A DNA stretch of 64,000 nucleotides from positions 945,731 to 1,009,730 of the forward strand of contig JXTC01000006.1 in assembly GCA_002914845.1 (NCBI GenBank), in the 5' to 3' direction. The translations under genes were made by a program, and so were the position numbers. Each line of letters opens with the position of its first letter. The stretch's first letter is position 1. The notes under the pieces are model-generated. The model saw nothing but the letters and a program-made list of their open reading frames with translations, made no database searches and had not been told where the DNA came from. Below, piece by piece: positions 50,880 to 62,922 of the stretch. The stretch comes from Trema orientale (lineage: Eukaryota; Streptophyta; Magnoliopsida; Rosales; Cannabaceae).

Positions 50880-52260
50880 AACTTTAAGGTAATTTTACTA
50901 CAATGGTAAAAAATTTTAAGTATTATGACAATTAACTAGAAATGAGACTAGTTTTTCAAATTAGTTACTGGTTACCATTAATCAATGACCACTCTCTTGC
51001 CATTAATTTGCAAACCACTATCAAAATTGGTCACTAGTAACTAGTGTGTAAATGAAAACCAGTAATCATTAATCAAATTGGTATTGGTTGGAAACCAATA
51101 ACCATATTGATAATTAAAAAATAGATTGGTAACTGCTAATCAGAGTAATTAGTAACCAGTAGTTATTGGTTACTAGTAACTAGTAACACTAATCTTTGAA
51201 ACTAGCTACCAATTTGAAACTAGTAACTATTTTACTTTAAGAGTTATTTATTAGTAACCAGTAACCAAATTGATAATTGGAAACCCTATTAGTACTAATT
51301 GGTTAGTGAAACTTATATAAATTAGTAATCATAGAAACTAGTAACTAGCAAACCGGTTACGGGTCACCAGATACTTGTTACCAGTAACCAGATTAGTACC
51401 AAATTGGTTAGTTTTATTCGTAGAAATTAGCAACCAGAGAACTGGTAACCAGATTGATACCGAATTAATCAGTAGTAACCATTGAAACTAGAAACCAGTA
51501 ACCAAATGGGTAATTGATAACCAAATTAGTTAGTAGTAATAAGAGAAACTAGTAACCAAATTGATATTGGAAAACTAGTAACCAAATTGATTGATAACTG
51601 GAAACCAAAAGAATGAGAGACTATAACCAATTTGGTTGGTAATTGGTAACTATCAAATAGTGATGAGTAACCAAATTAAATAAAAATGGGAGAGAGGAAG
51701 AAAAAAGAAAATGACCAAAAAAAAAGATTTAGTGTTTTTTTTTTTAACAAACATTTTAAAAAAGTGGAAAGATATAAATAAAATAAAAATTGATAAATAA
51801 TTAAAATGAAAAAGAAAAAAAAAAGAGATGGAAGATTAGGGTTGAATGAGATAAAAAAAAAATACTAGAAATGGGTAAAAAAATAATAAAAGAATGAAAA
51901 AGAAAAAATATATATATAAAAAATAAAGTTGGTTTAGGGGTTGTTAACTAGTAACCAGAAATCGAATTGGTAATTGATAATCAGATTGGTACTAAACTAA
52001 TTAGTAAGTAAGAAGAGAAACATATTTCCATAGAAACCAGTAACTAGAGAACTAGTAACTAATCAAATTGGTACCAAATTAGTTAGTGGTAACCGAAAAA
52101 CTAGTAACCATAAAAACTAGGAATTAGAGAACTGGTAACCAGTAACCAAATTAGTTGTAACCAACATAATCAAAGAAACCAAAATTGGTAACTAGAGAAA
52201 TGATAAACTATAACTAATTTGGTTAGTAATAAGTAACCAGTAAACAATAACGAATAACCA
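50880..52260. repeat. Degenerate GTAACC minisatellite
   Basis: Dozens of loosely tandem copies of AACTAGTAACCAGTAACC and AAATTGGTAACC-like words, mixed in both orientations (GGTTACTGG and CCAGTAACC). An AT/A-rich interruption occurs at ~51690-51940. The same word family forms the core of the element at 37605-38001. Confidence 0.85.
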
Positions 52261-52850
52261 AATTGAATAAATGGCCTTTTTATCTCTAAGAAAATTAGGG
52301 GAAAGGATAAAAAAAGAGTCAATGCTCCTTTTTTTTCCTTCTTAAAAAAATTCGAAAAGAGAAAAAGAGCAAAAAGAATTAAAAAATGAGGAAGAAAAAA
52401 GAAATAAAGAGGGAACAACAAAAAAATTTTAAAATAAAAAAGATGAAAATATTCAATCATGCTTGCAAAGGATTGAACACTCAAACGAGAGAATGAACAA
52501 TTAGGCCCAACCAATAGGATGATAAGTATTTAATTCTTTACAGTACACTGTTCAATAGATGTACATAAATGAAAATTGTGGATTTATTTACCACAGTGCC
52601 ATCGCATATTTTTGACTCTAACCTTTTGAAAAATACCAATTGAATGCGGTATGGAAAGCAATTCTTTTTCGTATACCGTATCTTTGTAATTTTTTTTCTA
52701 TTTGTAACGGTAAAACTCAAAAAATCCTTAAGATAAAAAGACATGTGTAGGACTTACTTGGGCCGGAATGACTTTTTTTGTGCTTTTTATTGAAAAATGA
52801 CAGTTTTATGGGTATTAACTATTAAGGATGTCTTGACTTATGGTCAAGAA

Positions 52851-53432
52851 TAGGAATGACAATGAGGCAGATCGGGGACGGTTTTTTAATTACCATTCCT
52901 ATCGCCGAAAGCCAATCACAATACCATAGCCACCTTATTAACCATTTTTTTGGATGTGGGGACGGTGCAGGTATTATCCAACGGATAACGGAGAAAACCG
53001 TAGTTACTTATTACCTATTGATAATAATAAAATATTAAAAAAATTAAGATGAAAATACTAAATTCTTTTTATAATCAACAAAATATAAAACACAATAATA
53101 TACTAATAATTTTTAAACTTTAAAATTCAAACATATAAGTACATATAACTCTCTAAATTCATTATTGTACCTAAAATATAAGAATATAGATAGTATAAAA
53201 TTAATAGATATTTATATGTATAATAATTTTTCTATGTAAATATATATATATATATATATCGGGACGGGTACAGTACGGATTATGCTAATACCGTCTCCAC
53301 ACTATATCCGTATATTAACGGTGCAGTTATTCCTCGCTCCGGTCATTTTTTCTACTTGAGTGGTTTTTTTTCTCCCCATTCGGATCGAATAACTACGGAT
53401 ACACTTAACTGTGGGTTATATTGCTATCCCTA
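52851..53432. mobile_element. hAT-like MITE with perfect 8-bp target duplication
   Basis: The element is 582 bp. Its ends are TAGGAATGACAATGAGGC and, as reverse complement, TAGGGATAGCAATATAACC. It is flanked by GTCAAGAA on both sides (52843-52850 and 53433-53440). Interior CGGGACGGGTACAGTACGG and CGGATACACTTAACTG segments and an (AT)n run at ~53236-53260 are present, with no transposase. It is a different subfamily from the copy at 34086-34504, as only the TAGGG-like tips are shared. Confidence 0.87.
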
Positions 53433-53440
53433 GTCAAGAA

Positions 53441-56400
53441 CTTCTTGGCCATGTAAAAATCATAAATAATGGGTTTTTTTCATAGTCAAGAAGCTCTTAA
53501 CTTATATTCAAGGAGTCATTGACACTCTTAAAAGTACTATATTTAGAAAACTACACAAAAAAGTCATTTTGGCCCAAATCAGTCTTATCCGTATCATTTT
53601 CTCCATTTATTAAGCCCGAAGTTTGTCGCTTTAATCACCCGAAATTTATCGTTAAATCGCTAATTTTAATTTGAAGTTATCTTTTATTGTTTGGGAACAT
53701 GATAGTAAAGCATTTTTCATCGCCACGGCACCCAACTCGAAAGATAGTAGATTAAGTTTTTCTTCTTGGTTCATATCTTATTTTAGGAGATGTCCTTTTT
53801 TTTTTTCTAGTTTTTGAATTGGGTATACCAACTAATACACCATATGCAGTTTATAAAGGAAGTAATATCGGTTTTTGTAGTGAGTAAATTAGGATGTATC
53901 AACTGACATACTAGATCCAATTTTTCTACTAATATATTATTTTTCATAGTGCGAAAATCGGTTTGTACATAGATTATATTACTAATATATTTAGTTATCG
54001 GGCTATAAAATCAAAAAAACGAAAAAAAAAAACAAAAGAAATGGAAAAAAAGACATCCGTTTTGCTAAAATTCCCTAATTTTTATATGACTATTATGTCT
54101 ACTATCATATTGATAATTACTATTAGTCACAATAATTAGGAGAGAGTGACAAATTTTTTGAAGTCATTAAAAGAATTATTCGTTTAAAAAAAAAAATATT
54201 TACGAGTGTAACAGTTCATACAATGGATATATTTAACTGATTTATTGTCACTAGTATCAAAATTCTTTGTTTTGTCTAAATCAAAATTCATAATTGACTA
54301 TAATGGTATATCATTTTTTAATTTCTTTCTAAACTGATGAGAGGACTGCAAACTTAAAACCTTTCACGTTGAGAATAGTTGTGGTCACGACAAAGGGATA
54401 TACTTCTAAAACTAAGATGATTACTGGCCATTTTGTTCATAGTTGCCAAACACCCTGACTTTTTTTTGCCTATTGTTCTAATAGCTTAAAAAACTAAAAT
54501 TTGTACTAAACAGAATCTGCTGTCCTACTGACTCATTTGCTGTTTCATCTACTTAAAGGTAGACAATTCAGTACAAAACATAATATTAATCAAACTAATT
54601 AATTTTTTAAAGACGATGGTTATTAAAAAAAGTTGAGATGTCTAATCTCTTTGCTTTTGTCTCGTTGCTAAATTCAGAATTAAGAAAAAATAATGTGAGG
54701 TTGTTTGGAAACTATGAAAGCTGAGTAATCTTGTCATTTTAATAATACCATCCCCTTTGAATTATTTGTTGGCATAAATTCCACAAAATTTTTAATCAAA
54801 AATGAAATTTGACATTGTTGATAGTGTTGTAGTGGTATATATAATTATATATGTAAAAAGCTAAAATATTATTAAACCATAGCAAAGAAAAAAAGTAATG
54901 ACTTAAAAGAAATTTTATAGTTTTTGTACGTAAACGTAACCTTTCATTCAGACATATAATTTAACAAAAGTTTCTGCCCTTGGTGTCAAGTTTCTTTTTT
55001 ATTTTGCTCAGAATTAATAAAGTTTAAACAAATCAAATCTGAACGTATAACCAATATATATGATATATGATTATATATTATATATATCATTTTTAGATAA
55101 ATTTTAACTTGTTTCTCATATTTTTTTCATCCTTTTACCACTTCAACGTTAATCAGGAAAACAGTCAATTGCACATGTTTATTAGCCTATTAAAAAGCAG
55201 ATTGAATTTCAAGGAAATTGGTTAGGAATTTATATATTAAGGCTTTAGCTTAAGCTGAAATATGCCATAATTGGTACAAACAACCTAAATTTCTGAGTCT
55301 TCTAAAATCCCATCTAAATATTTGAGTAAAGAACTATATTATAAGTACACAAAAAACAAAATAGTAACTACTAATTAACCCCTATCTTCTTACTTTTTCT
55401 TAAGTGAATTTCTAAGTCAAGGTCTAATATTTGGCTAGTTAAAGTTAGAGTTGGTTAACATACTTCCATATAACTTTAACCATCTTTAAGAGCAATCTAG
55501 CAAAAAGCTTGTCTTTTATGATCCTTTGTTAGGAGTTGGGTGGTGAAGTGGCCTGCTTAGAATCACTAAAAAGACTTCAGTCCTACTATTTGGTGTATCT
55601 GTAATGGGTCATTGTCATGTAGATAAGTTGTAGGCTATCTAACTCCAATCTATTTGGCTGTATTTTGGATAACTCAGCATTAATTTGGGTAACCAATTAG
55701 TTAGAATTATAATCTTGTCTCAATTATTTTTTTTTTTCACCATCAAATTTTTGGTGGGATAGTAAAATGCTCGAACTATTTGCTAAAAAATGTAAATTCC
55801 AAGTCGTTTCACCATAATGATTGAATTATTAAGGGACACCAATCTCTTCTTAACCAGAATAAAGGGGAAAAAAAAAACTATGGATTCTTTCTATATTGTG
55901 TGGAAATTAGTTCATAGTTCTGAGTAAAATATAACACTAATTGCATCCAAAAATGCTCAAGCTTCTCTAACACTCGAAGATGGCTTGGATAAAAATGTGA
56001 TTTCATTCCCTTTTACTTTTACCTTTTCAAATTTTCAGTTTTCTCATTGGGCCTGGTCCCAAAATAAAACCAATTTCCTTAGACCCAGCTGACTTTGTCT
56101 TAGTGTCGACTCCTATTTTGTGATCAAATATAAAATCTATTATTATTAGTATTATTTTTTTCTTTTTTGGATCTGGAAAATCCCTCAAACAAAGCTTGTG
56201 TTAACAAACGCATCATTGCTCGTAGTATATCACTATTTAAGAGTTCCACATCTTCAAAAGCAACTTTTTTGATGACCAAAATACCCCTATAAAATGAGCA
56301 AGTTTGTAACTATGCTCACTCTTAGGTCATATTTGGTTGGTAGAATGGAATAGGAGTGGTAATGGGAATTATAATGAAGTGGAATTAGAATGGGATAGAA

Positions 56401-57485
56401 ATGATATTTCTTTGTTTGGTTGATTTAGTAAAATAGAATGGAATAAGTATTATATTGACCAAAATATCTTTATTTTTAGATGTCCTAATAAGGCAAAAAG
56501 GAAAAGCAATGTTTCTAAAATATGGATAAAATAGTGGAATGATGATTTCATAATTTTTTGGATGGAATTACAATTTCTTCAAAAAATAGAACTTTGATTC
56601 CATAGGAATCATTATTTCTTTGTTCAAAGTCTTTGTCTAATGTACCCTTACTGTGATCAAGTCTTTGCCAAACAAAATCACTCTTAAAGGAAATATATTA
56701 AAATGTTGAAATCTTAATTTATGTACATACCACAGTTGAAAAAGTTCCAAAAGGTCTACTTGAGAGTTAATCGAGATGAGTAAAGTTTCTTGTGGTCCAT
56801 TCTCTCTTTCCAAATTATCAATTATGATTTTCATACTTTGCATTAGATTTAGCAAAATGTCATATTAGCACCCACTTGAATACCAAGTATGAGAAAAGGG
56901 AAGTGAGATAGGTTGTCATGTTTAATGGTAGGTGACTAAACAACCACCTTGAGCTCACATGCTCCCTTTGTGCTGCATTATAAAAATTGATTTTTATTTC
57001 CTCATTTCTTCATATAGCAAAACCCAATTTTCAAAACCTCACTCATTTCTCTTTGGTGCCAAGAAAAAATAATTACCCCGACAAAAAAAAAAAAAAAAAA
57101 AAAACAGATTACTTTTCTGTATTACAAAAAAAGTACATTCTTGATAAAGAATGTATCTATCAGGTGTTCTGTTACAGTGTTTTGAAGTTTCAAGGTGAAA
57201 CAAAAGTACTGAGAATGAGTTCTTTTACTGGATGTTTACAAGTATAACCAGCAAAAATATAAAATGGGAATTCGAAAAAAAAAAAAGAAGAAGAGTAAAA
57301 TGCTAAAAGAAACCTATAAGATGAAATTTGACAAAGGCCTACTTGAAGGCTATGAGAAGAAGCACCTCAGCAAGTTCTTGAATCTGCAAAGAATCAATGA
57401 AATAATGTCCAGAAATCTATATATGTCTATACACTGTTTTGAACCTCTTTATTGAAAATCCATTGGCAGGGACAAAAGGACAAAC
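53441..57485. other. AT-rich gene-free spacer
   Basis: No gene recognised over 4 kb. A stretch at ~56325-56690 begins GGTCATATTTGGTTGGTAGA and ends with an inverted-looking TTTGCCAAACAAAATCACTC, reminiscent of old Harbinger- or hAT-type MITEs, but the repeats are too diverged to call. A poly-A run lies at ~57084-57103. Confidence 0.4.
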
Positions 57486-59093
57486 TTAGTTAGATATTAG
57501 ACCCACTAGAGCCTCATGTTTGTGGGTGGTTCCGGCCCACCATGGCTTAAGGGAAGCAACATGTCCATTGCTGTCTTCTTCATCAGGAGCAGGAAGATTC
57601 AGATCAAGGAAGTCCCGGATACCAGGAATCGGCTTTTCGATGACAATGGTTTGGCTGCTTTTAGCATCAGAATTAGCACCAATCAAGTGGGATCTCTTGT
57701 GACCACCCAATGCTTGGCCTGAGGGGAAAACCTTGAGGCAAATTGGGCACTCATGACCTTTACCACTCTTCTTGGACACAACTGTACTAATTTTCTCAAC
57801 TTCTCTATCGCATTTTCGATCAGCACCAGCATCAGGCGTATCATGATGGTCAATAAGGTTCTTATGATGATGATCATCATCATCTGCTGTTGGTTCTGGA
57901 GAGATATTGTCAGTTTCAATGCTGTTTTCACTGCTGTCAATGATAGAAGCAAAGCAGCCTTTGGTCTTCTTGTGACTAGCTCTGTGGCCTCCAAGAGCTT
58001 GGTAGGAGTGAAACACTTTGTTACAAGTAGTACACTCAAATTTCCTCCTCTTATGAGAAATCTTACACATTCCACGATCTGAAACATCAGGGACTAACTT
58101 TTTCAGAGAATCTGATCTCAATTCAGGATCATAATGAGCATGATCAAGACTTCTCTTGCTTGAATTGAGGTACTTCTTGGAACCCAATTGATCAAACTCA
58201 GACTCATCTTTCTGAAACTTCATCTTGATCTTGTCTTTAACTTCAGTTCCATTCATCCTAGACCAAAACTTCGAAAACCCGGAATCCAACTTGCCGTGCT
58301 CATTAGTCTTTGCATTGAATTTCTTCGATTTCGAAATTTCGGAACCATCAGTACCAGAAGTCTTACCAGCATTTTTGGAAGATGGAGCTTTGGAGGACTC
58401 AGAAAAGTTGTCAGATGACTCAGCTACTGATTTGGAACCACCCCAGTGGTTTCCATCCCTTGAAAGCATCATCAAACACATAGCAACCTCTTCTTGCTCT
58501 AGTTCAATCTCAGAAACAGAAGAAGAACCATTGTTAACAACAGAGAAAGAAGAAGAGTTTGTGGTCCCCATGTACCTTGTTCTTCTCTTAGATCTCCTTT
58601 TCCTATTGGGAGTCATCGTTTCATTATCAGATTGGCTATCCATGACCATCTTCTGGTTTGCAGTAGTCCATGAATCTTGCTCCTCCAAGCTGTTATTCAT
58701 GGAAGCTCTTTCTTTCTCCGAGTGTCGTTTCATGTGGCCAAAAAGAGCTTTCCAGGACTGAAATCCTTTGCCACATTCCCTGCACAACTTGTTTTCGAAG
58801 ACCGAAGTTTCTTCGGTACTCGAATCTGCAAGCCTCCATGTCTTCTTGGGGTTCTCTCTGAGGCCATAACTAAGGTTAGGACCAGCTTCAAAGCAGGCTT
58901 CATTGTGGCTGGTTTTGCTTCCACCATCACCATTGTTGACAGACAAAATCTTACTCCTTTTGCTGAACTTTTCATTAGTTTCTGCTGAATTGTTGGTCAA
59001 GTGAGACCTCATGTGACCTCCTAAGGATCTTCCACATGGGAAACTCTTGTTACAGAACTTGCAGGCATGTTTGAATTCTGGACCTTCTTCCAT
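57486..59093 (-). CDS. ZAT-type C2H2 zinc-finger transcription repressor (ZAT1/4/9 group)
   Basis: An intronless 535-residue protein. The start is placed at MEEGPEFKHACKFC (59093) rather than the upstream in-frame ATG at 59153, because homologues begin next to the first finger and the extra 20 residues look like translated leader. C2H2 fingers sit at ~11-31 (RSLGGH), ~104-124 (KALFGH), ~354-374 (YQALGGH) and ~449-469 (GQALGGH). The last two carry the plant QALGGH signature; in the first two it is degenerate. A basic nuclear signal (NRKRRSKRRTRY) and an L-box-like EVAMCLMMLSRDG lie between fingers 2 and 3. A DLNLP EAR motif is at ~497-501. EAR motifs recruit TOPLESS-type co-repressors, so a nuclear repressor of stress or developmental genes is likely; targets are not inferable from sequence. 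Confidence 0.94.
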   Translation of the reverse strand: MEEGPEFKHACKFCNKSFPCGRSLGGHMRSHLTNNSAETNEKFSKRSKILSVNNGDGGSKTSHNEACFEAGPNLSYGLRENPKKTWRLADSSTEETSVFENKLCRECGKGFQSWKALFGHMKRHSEKERASMNNSLEEQDSWTTANQKMVMDSQSDNETMTPNRKRRSKRRTRYMGTTNSSSFSVVNNGSSSVSEIELEQEEVAMCLMMLSRDGNHWGGSKSVAESSDNFSESSKAPSSKNAGKTSGTDGSEISKSKKFNAKTNEHGKLDSGFSKFWSRMNGTEVKDKIKMKFQKDESEFDQLGSKKYLNSSKRSLDHAHYDPELRSDSLKKLVPDVSDRGMCKISHKRRKFECTTCNKVFHSYQALGGHRASHKKTKGCFASIIDSSENSIETDNISPEPTADDDDHHHKNLIDHHDTPDAGADRKCDREVEKISTVVSKKSGKGHECPICLKVFPSGQALGGHKRSHLIGANSDAKSSQTIVIEKPIPGIRDFLDLNLPAPDEEDSNGHVASLKPWWAGTTHKHEALVGLISN

Positions 59094-59850
59094 TGATTCC
59101 AGAATTTTGTTTTCGAAATACAAAATTTTCAAAAACAAAGAAAGGAAGAACACAGATCAGAGTTAAGCAAAACGAGTTGTTTTCAAATCTGGATTCCGTA
59201 CAAATGCTAAGAATTCTTGATCTCATTACACTAAAACAAGACTAAATTTTGAAGAGACAGAGGATCCCAGAATGGAAAAACAAGAGAACCCAGATGAGAA
59301 AATCAAGGAGAAGGAGAGAAAATCGAATCAGATCATGGATACCCTCTACTCTTTGGACTATAAAGAGCAAAACCAATCTCAGATTTCATGGAATTGTTAA
59401 CCACAAAAAAGATCTGATGTAGAGGAAAAAAGAGTGACTAGTACAATATTTACTATAGCTTTTTCTCATTCACTTCTACTAAAACTCTTGTTCCTCTCTT
59501 AACTCTAATTTGTAGCACAAAAATAAAAGAAGAAAAATTATGTATTTTTTTTTTTTTACCTTTGTTTAGTAATGATGGTGATGAACAAAGCCAAAGAAAG
59601 AGAGAATTAAAAGTGAGTCAGTGAGCAAGCGTTTGTTTCTCTCTCTCTCTCACTACTTTCTCTCTTTGAGGACTTGACTATATTTGGAGGAGAAATCCAT
59701 GCATGGAAGCAAAGATAAAAGAGAGAGAGAGGGAGAGAGAGAGAGAGAGAGAGCAGCACGTGTACTCAACTGAGGATCCTACGCCATCCTCAATCCAACG
59801 GTTGAGGAATTGTCCAGGTGAGCATCCCAATGGCTGAGATGGAACACATC
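59094..59850 (-). promoter_or_regulatory. Upstream region of the ZAT gene with GA tract and G-box
   Basis: A GA-rich tract lies at 59718-59753, and a palindromic CACGTG G-box follows at 59757-59762, about 665 bp upstream of the start codon. CT-rich DNA at 59637-59665 also fits a plant core promoter or leader. G-boxes bind bZIP and bHLH factors and often mediate ABA or light response; their use here is inferred. Confidence 0.4.
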
Positions 59851-60014
59851 TACTACTACTTAAACTAACTGCCTTTCCTCAACTATTCCTTCCTTTGTCT
59901 TGCTATTAAGGTATTTGCCCCCACACTCTCCCTCTCTCTGTCTTTACTTTCTACCACACAAACACATAACGCAAGTGAAAGGTTCCACTCTCCGGCCGTT
60001 ATTCTTTTGCATGT

Positions 60015-60045
<31 letters not shown>

Positions 60046-62840
60046 CCTTTTAATAAAAAAATTTCTATCATAAGATAAAATTATTTAATTCTGATACGAT
60101 ATGACGTTCAAAAATACTAGTCACTAATAAGTGTTAGTGTTCCTTACCGCATAAGTTCCTTTATAACTTCGAAAGATATTTCACAGTGGACTTTCTAGTT
60201 TTACCCTTTTATCCATTTCTTTTAGTTACAACCAAAGCATGCCATACCATACTACTAGGACTAGGTCTGGTCATTTTGGATGAAAGTCTAAGGGCAATTG
60301 AGTAATTGAGGCAGGGCCAAACTTTTGAGATGTGCTATGATAATTGGTATGTGATGGATTGGGTATCAACTACTTGTGAGCATTTTTTTGCAGCTTATGA
60401 GGAGCTCCATGAGGTGCTAAAGAAGCCATTTTTCTTTTCTTTTCTTTTTTCTGTCTTTTTTGTGCAGCATAGTGAAGCTAAATCTTGGCATCTCTCTTTT
60501 GCTTGCTTAGTGCTTACCATTACATACTATATGACTCTTGGATTGTCTCTATACTTGACTAATATCCTTATAATATTATAATCATCTTTTCTCCAAGAGC
60601 CAATATGGTCCAGCTATATTCTGTATCTTAACCTTCCAGTATAAAATATATGTTATATCTATATATACAGATATCTATAAACGAAATAAAATACGTGTAG
60701 TACAAGAGAAAAAAAAACAATCTTTAATGAGATTCTTTTGAAAATTTTACTTTGCCTTTGAGAAGCCAATTGGGCAGGTAAGTAACCTTTCATATTTTTA
60801 CTTGCACATCTGGCAGCCCAACATAATCTATTATTCAAGCATGAAATTTTTTTCTTCTGAGTTGCTTTCTCTTAAAAAAAAATAAAATTGAGTATTGTTT
60901 TAATGTACCTTCTGTGCATAATGAAGCTTTCTTACCTCAGTAATTGTGGAAGTAGTAACAATCTAGATAGAAGCATTGACCTATATCTAAGTAGAATCTA
61001 CATTTAGATGGATATTGGGTATTTTTATGGAAAAAAAAAATGATATTGAGTACAAATATTTTTACCATATAGGCCCCTTTGTGAATGTTTCTGGTTAAAT
61101 TCTTGTAGATGCTGGTTTGTAAAAGTTAATTTTCTTCCCCAATATTTAAAGGGGTGATAACATCCTAGTTTTGACATGTCTCAGATAAATATGTATATGA
61201 CAAGTTCCGAGAAATAAAGGGCCTCTGGCTTTTTTTATTGATTATATGTGCTATCTTCTTAATTAGTTAAGGAATCACTAATCTCATGATAAAAACTAAT
61301 TAATTAATTATTAGTACGAGCTGTCTAGGCTTGTGGATGCTTTGTTATTATAGGACAATGAGGTTTTGGATGTTAGTCTATATATATGATTAGTTTAACA
61401 ATTATGTCACCAAGATTAGGCAAGCTTTGACAAACTGCTCATGATCATCAAGATATATGCCGGCCTTTGTTTGCGATCTTAGCCGGCTTAATTAGTTTCG
61501 TTGATCAAACCTTAACACAAATATATCTTATTAGAAAAATACTAAACCAGTCTTAGCTGCAACAAAATCCTGCCCTTTTTGCCTGCAGCTCAGTACAATG
61601 TTTAGCTGTAACTTGTTTGCATGATCTATATTTCTGTTTTTTTTTTTTTTTTTGTTTGTTGTTGCAATGTGAGTATCTGCCATACATAAAGTGATTAAAT
61701 CCAAAGGACATTTATGATATTTCTCCTTGGAGTAATACCATTTTTTCCAAACAACATGTGAATACATTGTTTGAGCCTGCATATCTGTGATTTAATGCTC
61801 CTTCCAACTTATTTATTTATTTATCTTTTCTTTTTACGAATGTTTTGATTACTATCCCATTGACTGTTTTGGAAAGTTATAAATTCATAATTTCAGCAGG
61901 CCAAAATTTCCAAAGATGAATTAATTAGTTGAAAAAATTGGGTTACACCAAAGTAAACTCAAAGAAACTTTTCAAGCATTTAAGATGAATAACTACATAA
62001 TTATGTATAAATATTACATGTACATATATATATATACTAAACACATATATGTAATTAAGTGAAGTAGTTTCTTTCAGTTGGCTGTGCCCACAGAAACTTC
62101 ACTTGAGAGTCAAGAGTGTTGGCTTTTCAAAAGTACAGATGCCCAAATTGACAAGTAGACTCCTTCAAATGAAAGCTGGTTGGCCACTCCTTGGTTTTCT
62201 GTCATATATGACTTGTAATGTATTATATGATTAAGATAAGATGCCTAGCTACTTTGGGCTACATGCTTCCTTTTTTTTTTTCAAGCTCTAATCCCGATTT
62301 CTCACCATCCAAAATGCTAATCCCAGAACCATTATGGGAAAGATATCGTGTCACTCTTTACTTTTAAAGAGATTAAGAACTGATCATGTCCACTAGCTTT
62401 AGCTATGATCTGCTTCTCAATTTTATGCCCCAATAATCTTAATATTCTTGTTGTACTCCTTTTTCAGCGCCAGCCAAGAGCTGTTTTGATACAAGTACCA
62501 TATCTAGACAAGTACATTTGCAGCTGATAATTTCTTAAACTTTCTCTTGCTTCTATAGATCAAACTGAGCAGACTTCAATAATAGCAATATATCTAAATG
62601 CTATATAAAACAAAAACTTCACTTCAATTTTCTGTAATTACATAATTGGAATTTGGTGTTATTTAGCACCTTAATTAAGTGGACAAACAGTGCAAAGTAC
62701 TTTAGACTTCTTCCACTAAAATCATGCAAGTTATTTTAGAAGGCATGCACTCAAGAGGATTACTTACAAGTACAATCATCTCTTATTGCCTACCTTAGAA
62801 CTCAAGAAAAAAATTATAGGTGAAACTGTATATATTCACA
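59851..62840. other. AT-rich gene-free region
   Basis: Poly-T runs (~60020-60045, 61640-61655) and short TATA microsatellites occur. I found no coding exon set, tRNA or familiar miRNA sequence. Far-upstream regulatory DNA of the ZAT gene or of a gene right of the window is possible. Confidence 0.4.
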
Positions 62841-62922
62841 NNNNNNNNNNNNNNNNNNNNNNNNNNNNNNNNNNNNNNNNNNNNNNNNNNNNNNNNNNNN
62901 NNNNNNNNNNNNNNNNNNNNNN
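62841..62922. other. Assembly gap (82 N)
   Basis: A run of N, flanked by AT-rich sequence with TATATA words on both sides, so the missing bases are probably a simple repeat. Confidence 0.98.

Larger units (their letters stand above)
48860..52697. mobile_element. ~3.8-kb inverted-repeat-bounded element with minisatellite core (Mutator-like candidate)
   Basis: The left end (ATATACGGTATACC near 48890, then CATACGGCGTTCTATTGAT) and the right end as reverse complement (AGATACGGTATACG, then CATACCGCATTCAATTGGT near 52610-52690) match. Both resemble the arms of the small element at 37605-38001. The interior holds an exon-like piece at 49124-49260, an imperfect duplication at 49893-50002 and the GTAACC minisatellite at 50880-52260. 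No transposase was seen and no clean target duplication was found, so termini are approximate. Confidence 0.5.

Noticed and set aside
50880-52260. GTAACC/GGTTAC repeats as an interstitial telomere or CRISPR-like array
   Set aside because: The words are not TTTAGGG, the spacing is irregular, and there are no unique spacers of fixed length; CRISPR is not expected in a plant genome.
56325-56690. Possible Harbinger/hAT MITE
   Set aside because: The inverted ends are too diverged to separate from chance in AT-rich DNA.
58225-58761. 178-codon plus-strand open frame
   Set aside because: Antisense to the ZAT zinc-finger coding sequence; low-complexity product.
59094-59153. Upstream in-frame ATG extending the ZAT protein by 20 residues
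   Set aside because: The extension is hydrophobic and unlike ZAT family N-termini, which start just before the first finger.
60306-60581. 91-codon open frame right of the ZAT gene
   Set aside because: Composition is like the AT-rich spacer and no motif was seen.
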